DNA of 64,000 nucleotides from Cudoniella acicularis. Lineage: Eukaryota; Ascomycota; Leotiomycetes; Helotiales; Helotiaceae. Each line of letters opens with the position of its first letter. The first letter of the stretch is position 1. Below, piece by piece: positions 45,755-55,231 of this stretch. Below the pieces are notes generated by a model. The model was given only the letters and a program-made list of their open reading frames with translations, was not told the origin of the DNA and made no database searches. The stretch spans positions 1 through 64,000 of the forward strand of contig JAAMPI010000100.1 in NCBI GenBank assembly GCA_013054445.1, given 5' to 3'. The position numbers and the translations under genes are program-made.

Positions 45755-46540
45755 TAAGAAGAAACAATTCGAGATAATTCAACTAGTTCATTGAACTAAG
45801 TCTATCTATCTACTGCTTAATCGACAATCTTAAGGGAAAACAAGGACTGGTTAATAGCTCAGCTCGTAGAGTAGAGACTATTCTGTATTCTTATCCACGT
45901 ACCTGTATCGCAAGTTAACAGGGGAAGTGAAGGAAATGCACGCTAGAAATCAAGTCAAGAAACAATTCGAGGCGATTTGATTAGTCCACTGAACTAAGTC
46001 TGTCTATCTGCTGCTCAATCGATAAAGTCTAAATAGGTCTACCTAAGTAGCTCGTAGGGTAGGGGCAGGTACCAGCTTCTGCGGTAACGAGCCTGCGGAC
46101 AGAAGTCTGGGTTTCAGGCCGATTTTCAGGCTTCGCGACCCCATCTTCAGGCCTCCGAAACCCAAAGTTATTACGATCACTTGAAAGTTATAAAATAACC
46201 AAGAATAATTATAGCAAAGGATCTAGTGATTAAGATTTCTAAGAAGCAAAGAAGCTTTCTATTAACTAGCCTTTAAAAGTTTACGATTTCAAAATTTAAT
46301 TTACTTCTAAAATAGCCTGAAACCCAGACTTCTGTCCGCAGGCTCATAACACTTGTCTCATGACCTACTTACAGGTATCCGCGTCTGATATCGCAAGTCA
46401 ATATGCAAACGAAAGAAAAGGAAAGGACATTAGCAACTCAAGTAAATCAAGCTAACAAGAACCAATTCGAGGCAATTCAATCAGTCCATTGAACTAAGTC
46501 TGTCTATCTGCTCAATCGACAAAGTTCAAATAGGTCTAAC
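45755..46540. repeat. Three diverged copies of an ~85-90 bp direct repeat
   Basis: Copies at about 45755-45830, 45954-46048 and 46455-46540 share CAATTCGAGGCGATT-like starts and TGAACTAAGTCTGTCTATCT, CTCAATCGACAAAG and AAATAGGTCTA blocks. The spacers also share AGCTCGTAGRGTAG and ATCGCAAGT, so the real unit is probably 200 bp or more. A MITE-like element sits between copies 2 and 3. Confidence 0.75.
46088..46346. mobile_element. MITE-like element, 31-bp perfect TIRs, TAA target duplication
   Basis: Left end 46089-46119 starts GAGCCTGCGGACAGAAGTCT and the right end 46315-46345 is its exact reverse complement over 31 bp. TAA flanks both sides (46085-46087 and 46347-46349), fitting a 3-bp duplication as made by PIF/Harbinger-type transposases. 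The interior is non-coding, and short AGGC-containing motifs recur near the left end. Perfect ends suggest a recent insertion or strong selection on the ends. Confidence 0.82.
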
Positions 46541-47304
46541 CGCGCGTCACGTACGTCCGTCCATCCGTCCGTCCGTTCGTCAATCTCGAATCATAGCCTG
46601 CTGTCTGTCTACCCGAACCATACCACGCCATACCCACTTGTCTTGTCAACTCGTGGACATGCACAGCACCAGCATCAGTCTCAAGTCATCCTCGCTCGCT
46701 CGCAACTCCTCCCTTCCACTAAGTAAAGCAAAGTGTCCGTTCGTTCGTTTCGTGTAACTTAATGAACCAGAGTGTCGTGTCGTGTCATTTCCATGCAGTA
46801 TCGCAAGCAAAACTTTTTTGTTCGAATCGAGAAACGAGAAAATCGGCAAGGCCAAGCAGGGAAAAAAACAACGTCAACAGTCCAAGTCTTATGTCCAGCC
46901 TAATCTAATTCTTCCGCGAAGAACTAAAAATTCAATCGGCGGTCCAGTGAGACGATCTGGTCTGATGATGAAAAGCAAAGAAAAAGCAACGCAAACCAAA
47001 CTCCTAGGAGTAAGGAATTTTCGGGGGTGAATTTTTGTGTGGTTGAAAAAGTCGAGTCAAAGAAATTGTGATGCCAAGTGTCGAGTACAATTATACAAAG
47101 AAGGCCGTTTTTTGTCGTATCGTATCGTCGCAAATCCTCAAATCAACTGTATGTTCTGCAAGCCACCACCCTTTCCAAATGCCCGGGGTTCTGTATCTTG
47201 GTTCAATCGTTCGCATAGCATCTTCTCGGAAGTGTAGAAAGCAAATCTCGATAGGTTTGTAAGCTGAGAAAGTCGGCACTTCGGTGTATTTTGTTCCAAG
47301 CAGT

Positions 47305-48604
47305 TTAGTTGGGGCACTGGGCCTGAACGTGACCTGTTTTTGTTAGTATGATTTTAGAAAGTAGCTCGGATTACAAACCTGGCTGCTTGCACTTGTAGCA
47401 AGTACGCTCGCTGCTGGTCTCGGATGGGCAGTCACCTGAATTATTAGCTGGATTCAGACAAACAATGTGGAAACTTACGGCTCAAGTGACCAACCTCTCC
47501 GCAGTTGTAGCACTTTTGACCTTGGGTGCAGTCTCTTGACATGTGTCCGTAGCCACCGCAAGAGTAGCAGGTTTGTCCACCTTGACGTCCGCCACCAAAG
47601 CCGCCACCACCATAGCCGCCTTGTTGACCACCGAATCCACCGCCGCCACCACCGTATCCACCAGCCTCAGGGCAGTTGCGAGCAATGTGACCGATCTTGG
47701 AACACTGGAAAAGGTCAGTCCTGAAATATACGGATGCTGCATTCAAGAAATACCTTGTAGCACTCTTGGTTTCCACCACCACCGGATGAAAATCCACCAC
47801 CACCACGTCCAGCACCCTCAGTAGGTGGGTTGGTGCAATCACGGGAAATGTGGCCCGGTTGACCGCACTATTGACCGAGTCAGCATTGAATTTCCATCTG
47901 AATTCAATATCCGTACCTTGTAGCAAGTCTTGTCCTTTGGACCCTCAGGGCATTCACGGCCTAACAATTGTCAACGATATCCCGGCCGGAGGTTATGGAG
48001 AGCCGTACTCATGTGTCCTTCACCTGTAGTCGCATATTCGGATCAGTCTCGCAGCTCGCAGATGTTTCATCGTCGTCACTCACCACCACAGTTGTAGCTA
48101 TTCACTAGTCAGCATAGCCCCAGCATTAACATGTGGCATTCTTACCACTTGGCTGGTCCTCGGGTTGGGCAATCACGAGCCTAGATCGAATATTAATATC
48201 GAGGGATGGGGGCAAAATTCGTAGACGTTGGCCGTCGTACCTGGTGAGAAGCATCGCCACCTAAATTCAGTCAGCCAGAGCTCGGGCAATAGTTCCGCGT
48301 GAAGTATGTGAGGGTGGATGAATATCTGATTGGTGTCTCCACTCCGCATTTTCCACAGCCAGTGCTTTCATTGTGCGAAAGGCAGACCGCTACTCCTATG
48401 CAGAGCGCCAAAGAAATCGTGTTGGCACGATGCCTAGCGGGTCTCCTCGGACTCCGAATCTGACCTTCGAGACGTGGAACGGTTTGATATTCGATGGAGG
48501 AGGGGTGGGGTCGCAGGTTGGGTATGGAATGAAGGTGAGGTTCTCGCAGAAAAAAACTCACAGTTGTAGCAGCCGCGGGCTTGTCCACCACCGTAAGAAT
48601 CCAT
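47305..48604 (-). CDS. gis2: CCHC zinc-knuckle protein, Gis2/CNBP/Byr3 family
   Basis: RNA/ssDNA-binding protein of 198 aa with seven CX2CX4HX4C knuckles, built from ten exons on the minus strand: 48604-48562, 48260-48241, 48180-48146, 48097-48084, 48023-48009, 47960-47917, 47867-47754, 47704-47479, 47435-47379 and 47333-47305. All splice sites are GT-AG and every junction keeps frame. Exons of 14 and 15 bp encode CYNCGGEGHMS jointly with their neighbours. Knuckles begin [85 protein letters not shown] and [14 protein letters not shown]; the first has an unusual spacing before His. A Gly-rich RGG-like linker sits between knuckles 4 and 5. Yeast Gis2 binds mRNAs and joins stress granules and P-bodies; a similar role is likely. 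Confidence 0.93.
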
Positions 48605-51133
48605 GATGTCGGTTGAAGGAGTGTTTCCTAAGGTCAAGGAGGACAATGTCAGCTTCAATTACGTGGCAGAAGAGCGATAGAGGAGGTTGTTGACCCGATC
48701 AATCTCGATTTGTGATGACAAGGTGGGGTCGAAAATACATGCTACAGCAGGGAAGGGAACGTACTTTGTCAAAAATTGGGGAGAAAGGAATGACTGTACA
48801 AAAGCACAGCAGATGAATCGAAGAAGAAGAGCGAACCGCGACTGGAGTGCAGTTCGGGGAAGAAGGGGCAGGTTTTGTAGTTTTGTGAGGTGCTTGTTTG
48901 GAAATATCAAACGAGAAGAGGAAAATCTAGCAAAGTGTATTGCGTCGGGTCCTTGAGTGTGGCCCAAAAGCTAGACAAGCGAGTGGGGCAGGCAGGCCAT
49001 AGCAGGGCGAGGGACGGGGAACTTTTTTTTTTTTTTGACACAGGCCAGGGAGTGCGGTGCGAGAAGGTGAGAAGGCGGTCAGGAACAGGAAAAGCACCAG
49101 TCAGAACACCACCTCGATAAGACCTCCTGGATCCATACGCACTTTTATTATTGCCGCTGCGACACGACGCTGCAACGCACACGAGAGATGGCACGAGGAA
49201 CCTCAAGAACCTCCCGCCTGGGAGTATCCGCTGCTGCTGCTGCTGCGGATATTGGGAATGCTGGGAAATCCTATCGATGCTGTACAGCATCTTTGCCACA
49301 ATTACCGTACCTTGGAACACGTTTTTCTGGGCCGCAACCACCATCGCCACCTTCACCATCTCGCATTGATATTTCTGAAGCCAAATATCTGCCATGCCAT
49401 ACCCAGAGTAGACACCCCTCCTGAGCCTCCGCTTCCGAGGTCCCCTCGCATCTCCTCTTTCGGCCTCCCGTCCCATCTACTTCAGCTGATCTACCCTTCC
49501 CTCCCCTTTCCTTAACCTTACTACTAACATAAGCTCCCTCTCTACCATACCTACCTATATACCTATTCTGCGACAGCTTCAGCAAAATCAACCAGGTAAT
49601 GCGCCCCCTTGGTCGGTCAAATTATCAAAACCAGGACGGGGAACGAGGATGCTGAGACTCCCCGACCTTCATCTTTTTACCCCTCCGAGCTCTCCTCCTC
49701 CCCCACGACTCTGGTTCGCCCCTTGCAGCGTTCGCAGAACCAAGACACACAGCACAACACAGCAACACAGCACAGCGACCGAGAGACAGAACAGACTGGC
49801 CGACACAAGACAAGACGTAACATGACATGCTGCTCACCCTCCCGCCGTACGTCTATCTGAATCGAGGCCGCATTTCGGGCCTCAGGGCCGAGACGTGCAT
49901 AAGGTCGTACTGTGCTGCTGCTATTATATAACCCGAGGATGCATTTTTTCTCGAGGTACATGTACCTTTTTCTTTCTGGAAGACTCGAGCGCAGCGAGCT
50001 ATGGGAGTTTGGGGGCTTGCCCCTATAAAAGAACAATTCGATAAAGAGTACAGTGCGTGCTATTCATGGGGGCAAGCCCCCAAACCCTCAAAATTCGCTG
50101 CGCTCGGAAGAGCACGGAAGAGGAGGCCTGACCTCCTTTTATACCAAGGTACTCGCTACTAAGCTGCGATACTCGGAGTACATACATACATGTACTGTAC
50201 ATCTCCTGCACCCTCACAGAAACCCCTTCTCTGCAAAGACCTCTCAAGCATACGACGTATAAGAGCAGCAGTTATAGATAGTTCATGCACGAATATATGC
50301 AGGAGCCCAATCAATCAGCTCGTTGCCGGGCCGGGTCAATTGCACGTCAGGTGCCATATGTATGTGTGTATGTGTGATGTGATACCGAGTACAGCATAGT
50401 AGCAGAATAGATTGATAATCGCATGCATGCACAGGTTTGTTGTGGTACCGGTATCGATATTCGTGTCATATCCGGATATATTTTATTTATGTGCTTCGAT
50501 ACTGCTGTTACTAAAACTGTCAGTAGAGTCGAAGGGCGGAAGTTTTGGTGGAGGCGTATCAGGTGACCCAAGAGTCACGTGACTGTTTTCAATCTCGAAA
50601 TTCAATATCAGAGCTAATATTATAATCTAACCAGCCAGAAAATCGATATAAATTTATAATTTATAAACGTAATAGTAAATCGTGTTAAATTTTTTTTTTA
50701 AAAAAAATTTATAATGGTTATTCTTATTTCTTTATTTCTTTCTTCGTATTAATTAGAGAATAGATTTACTTCGGCTAAATATAGTTATTTAGTTATCTAT
50801 TATAGTATTTATATACTTAGATTATTTAAAACTATTTTTTTCTTCTTTATCTTTAAAAGCTTAACTATTCTCTTATCTAATTAAGATACGAGTATATCTA
50901 AAAGTAACAATAAATAATTATAATACTTTTAGATATAAATATATTTTTAGATCGACCTAATTCTGAAATCAGTATTTCTATACTGTATTACTTTAATAAG
51001 TATATAGTTACTTCTTTATATTCACTCTATCTACTATCGCGAAATATCGTCTGATATTAGAAGACTTAAGGAGTTCTTATATGAGCTTAAAGTAAAGTTA
51101 GAGGAGATATATAAATCCTTCCTAACAGATTGT
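48605..51133. other. Intergenic stretch
   Basis: Upstream of the Gis2 gene, including a 14-bp T run near 49026 and pyrimidine-rich promoter-like sequence. A 130-bp inverted repeat lies at 49985-50115. From 50600 to 51120 it is very AT-rich, with a long T/A palindrome near 50690-50716. No gene is supported; frames between 49057 and 50571 have no features. Confidence 0.5.
49985..50115. repeat. Imperfect ~47-bp inverted repeat (hairpin)
   Basis: Left arm contains CGAGCGCAGCGAG and AGTTTGGGGGCTTGCCCC; the right arm contains GGGGCAAGCCCCCAAA and CGCTGCGCTCGG in reverse-complement order, with a loop of about 35 bp. The ends are strong but no target duplication was found. Confidence 0.65.
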
Positions 51134-53711
51134 TCAGGATGAGGGCCTTCTTGGCCTCATAGCAGATCTCGACCTGTAACGAGACGGTTCGCCTTGAAAA
51201 TCCCGACCAGGCGACCGTGAACGGGCTCTGCCCGAGCTTGTACGACGCATTCGCAGCTGATTCTGCATCTCCCCTGCCCTTTCAGCTGCCCTGTCTTCAG
51301 TGTGGATCTGCTCTACAAGCTCCTCTTGCAAATCTTCAGCCCTTTTGAGCCATCGATTGATGATTTCAAGCCACATTGGCGGACACTCATATCCATGTCC
51401 TATGTTTTTGAGACCATCCAGCACGAAAGCCCCTTCTCTGCGGGTGTTGATTCGCTAGTGGGAACCTCGGTGTCTTGACACTGTTGCCAGGTTGATGTGC
51501 CAAGCGGCTCAGACGAGCATGAGACTTCCCTCGGATTTCGGGTCCCTGAGGTAGCCTTCCCAGGTTTCCCAGATGCACTGAGCCTTGGCTGCCTCTGGAT
51601 TCGCTTCCAAATATGCGCGTTCTCTTTCCAATTCGATTAGCTCGGTGCGATCTTGTTCCAGAAGTCCAGTTTCGCTGTCATCTGGGGTTGCGAGCTTCAT
51701 GAGGCAGTATTTGAGATATTTGGGTTCTGCATCAGGTCTTTCAATAGCTCCACCAAATCTTTCCAATCGACGCCCCAATTTGCGTGTGAATAATCGCATA
51801 CCCGCGTTCCATTCCAGTAAGTGTACGCGCCGTTCGCGATAGGTCAGGCTGTCAATCCGCTCTAGATCAAGCAAGGACCTGATGGCTCCCTCGTGCTGTA
51901 TCAAGGCGTCGACCAGGTATTGTTGCTGCACCTTCAGAGCGGAGAGATCATTATTTTGCTTCTTGGATATCTCGGCTATAATTGCAGTCACATTCTCACT
52001 CATTCCTTCCATCTTACGCCAGAATGATCGCCCAGCTTTGTCGCTAAGAAGGAGTTTTCGCCCATATATAGCAGCTTCTCTTTCTGCTGGTTTCATTGCT
52101 AATAGATCGGACTGTAAAGGCGGATCCGGAGAGATTGACAGGCCACCAGCAGGCGGGAAAACGAGTTTAATTGTTTCAATTAGTGGCAGAGATGGATCAT
52201 CATCGTCAAATAGCGTCAAACTGGGTCGAGTTCGAGAACCGATACGGATATTTCGCCCATGTAGTACTCCCATTCCGAATGTTCTGACAGAAATATCCTT
52301 GAGATGTCAGCAAATATATTTTGTCTGAAGGGGCATGGTTCTAAACCCAGAAGTTTTCTTGCCAAATATCTTCATAATACGAAACACATATTGGGAATGT
52401 GTCTCGCTCCTGTGATAACTCTGGTTGTAATAAAACTGGTGTTTCGGGGTCTCGTAAATGCCTATCAGCCGCAGTGGATAACTTTGTAAACAATGAAACA
52501 CTGGAGGTGCAATGACCTTAATTTGAGGCTTCGTTCTAACTCTGGCAGTTTTTCCACCTAGTACCTTCGCAATATTAGCAAAAAACATGTCGAGAAATGG
52601 AAGTCAGAGAATACCCCACCGCTCTTTCCATTGCATAGCCACATTCCGCTAACGGGTCATCTTCGTAGTATGGTTCCGCACCATACTGCGTCTTTTTCCA
52701 ATCCAATGCGCCATTGATTGCATGCTAAGACAATTGTCAGGAGAGTTTCGATGAGATGGTCACTTGGTAGTATGCACTTGCCGAAATTTCATGTACCAGG
52801 ACCGTAGCAAAAAACCATTGAACCCCAAGCCGCTCAGCATCAGTTAAGTCTGGATTCAAGAGAGCTTCAAAGGTATCGATGTTGAAAAATGTCCACATAA
52901 CCTCGTCATCCATAAAGTATTTATGTAGAGTAGTCTCCGCGGTCGATTTGGAACTCGTTGATTCGCATGTAATGTGATTTATGGACCCGGCGAAGAATGC
53001 GAATTTATGGTCCAGCGTCTTTATTAACTATTTAAGTATCTGATCGCGATATCTTGCGGTATCTGCTAGTTCGCCAATGGAACTTCTTGGGCGAAAACTG
53101 CGGAACCTTTTCCTCCCTCTGTAAGGAAGGGGCAAGCGATTCTCATCAATAGGAATTCGTTTACCGTAGAGCAAAGCATTATACTTCAGGGCTAGCATAT
53201 TGATTTTGATGTAAGAACCACGTTTACTTACCCAAGGTGTCATACTGGCATTTAGGAGCATTCGGGTAGCCAGCTGCAGGATAGGCTCCAATGAAGGTCG
53301 TACCAGGTCGTCGTTTGCCACCCAAGTTCCCTCTAAATCCAGCTCATCGATATCAATTGGGAAAAGATCCAAAGCATGGCGAGGGTCCCTGTGGCTCTCC
53401 CATCTATCCAGGGTCATTGATGGCAAATTTTGATTTGTAAGATTGGGCGCTTTCAGCTTTCTAGAACTGACTACGTCTAAGTCGACTAATTCTCTTGCTG
53501 TGAAGCCACGGAGGTTTACTCTTTGACGTTTCTCAAAAATCTGTTTTGATTTGGCTTCTCTAGCCCTGACGGTCTTACCGCGGGGAGGGACATCATCAGG
53601 ATACGTTGGAAAGACCAGATCAACAGGCGCATTTCTAGTCGTACCATACTTCTGCCACCACTCATCAGCACGAATGCTGAGGGTGTTTAACAGATGAGGA
53701 ATGTCAGACAT
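51134..53711 (-). pseudogene. Decayed gene for an HExxH-motif protein with RS-rich tail
   Basis: A long minus-strand frame of about 830 codons joins several parts. They are an N-terminal part (MSDIPHLLNTLSIRADEWW, ARELVDLDVVSS, LATRMLLNASMTPWVSKRG), a metallopeptidase-like core, a coiled-coil-rich middle (SDLLAMKPAEREAAIYGRKL, DALIQHEGAIRSLLDLERI) and an Arg/Ser-rich end (GRARSRSPGRDF, RYRSRSAMRPRRPSS). The core is VLVHEIS|HAINGALDW, split by a 57-bp GC-AG intron at 52725-52781, then EPYYEDDPLAECGYAMERAV; HEISH plus a downstream Glu-rich loop suggests a zincin-like site. It is disabled by TAG 53028-53030, TGA 52604-52606, TGA 52307-52309, TGA 51509-51511 and TAG 51455-51457, and by a short indel near 52620 (AV to LPFLDMFFANIAKVLGG). 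Related long fungal proteins with this core are uncharacterised. Catalytic activity is an inference. Confidence 0.65.
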
Positions 53712-55231
53712 GTTGACCATGGGAATCTTGAATACCTTCAGTTGCCCCGGGAAGGACAGTAATTTGAATGCCTTTGTTCATCCGGTCGGGCCCCCAAATC
53801 CGACTGCTTGGTTCACCTGAAAGAGAAAATGTGTACGCGCTGTCAGGCCATTCCGGCGCAACCTATTTGAAAGAGACGAAAGAAGGCCGATTTGAAGATG
53901 CCCTCGCGCAACAAAATCGTTTGCTGGCGACGAAAGAGACCAATGGAAACCATTTGAAGAGGTGAAGCAGTGTACACTCGAACGAAGCAACACACCAACA
54001 AACGCGCACAAGATGAAATTGTGGAGGAGAGCGGACAAAAGAATGTTTACACATAAACTTGATGGAGCCATCGGGGCCAAGTTTGATGATTGAGTGGATC
54101 CCGAATGATGATTTTGAGACCCGTCATTTGTCCTTGCGAGTTGGTCAAAAAGAATGCGCGGACCGGTACAAAGTACCGTATAGATTGACGAGAGTCGGTT
54201 TGCGCTATATCTAATATAGAAAAGTAGTGAATGCTTCCTAGAATATAGATAAAAAGACTAGTTAGGCTATTGATTTTTAAATATCTCTGTATCTGTGAAT
54301 AATTTAGAACTTTTATCCTCTGTATTAGGTATAGCGTAAATTGACTCTTGTCAATCCCAATCTCTACGGTACTCGTCGCGAGTCATCGGCCGATCGAAAT
54401 GGGAAGAAATTGGGTCGATGCAAATTGCGAGCCGCCATTAGACGCATATCCGTTCTTTGGAGAAACAGAACAAATCGCTAAGCGGCAACTGGTGGAAGAC
54501 ATTGACATTCCCCAGGTGAGGTCAAGGTTCAAGGTGGTGAGCTTACCTAGGTAGAGGACCTTGGGTGGTGGTGGAAAATTTTAGTGCCGCTGATCGACGC
54601 ACACCTGAGCCTCAGATGCTATGATAGGGGTTTTCATGTGAGATCTAATAGTTTCACCCCACTTGTTAACCCATGCACCCCTTCACGGGCGAGCCAGCCA
54701 GTCTGCTCAGGCCTTTCCGGGTTTGCCTGCGTGCTTCAGAAACAGCAGGGGTTCGATGTTCAATTCATTTCCAGGTTCGCCGCCGCCTGCAGACGACGCG
54801 AATGAATAATATTGACCGATGGGACGCGACCGAGTTGTCATTGTCAACAATTTCCATCCACCAACAAAACCAGCATTCCAAGCCCCCTCATCACCGCCGC
54901 CATCCCACCCGCACCCACCTGCATATTTCATACATACACAAGTTGGCGTTGAGTTCTGCCTAGGCCGCATGCGAGAACTCAGATCCCTTCTGCTGATACG
55001 GCACTGGCCAGCCTCGAAAGAAATAGGGGACCATCTTGACAATCCTCAGACCTTGGGACTTTGGTAACTTGCCTTCCGATGGTCGTTCCTCCGGCAGCGG
55101 AATTTGGAAACTCGTCGAACCGAATCTTGGATTTGCGCAAAACTTGGGATATTGGGAGGTAATTCAGGGATTGAGGGGTGTAATTGGAGGGGCCACGTTT
55201 TACGCACACGAGAACATCAGTTATTCAAAAA
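53712..55231. other. Intergenic stretch
   Basis: No supported gene. AT-rich near 54200-54330; the last several hundred bases are the promoter and 5' leader of the kinesin gene, including a CCACC/CCATCC-rich block at 54850-54930. Confidence 0.5.

Larger units (their letters stand above)
44746..47304. other. Repeat-rich intergenic stretch
   Basis: No gene is supported. It contains tetranucleotide repeats (45353-45531), three diverged direct repeats (45755-46540), a MITE-like element (46088-46346) and a CCGT-rich simple repeat at about 46555-46577. Confidence 0.6.

Noticed and set aside
45353..46540. CRISPR-like array
   Set aside because: Repeats are diverged, long and irregularly spaced, and the genome is eukaryotic.
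48907..49591. Overlapping frames in both strands upstream of Gis2
   Set aside because: Low-complexity, Arg/Pro-rich readings of pyrimidine-rich promoter DNA, no start context or domain.
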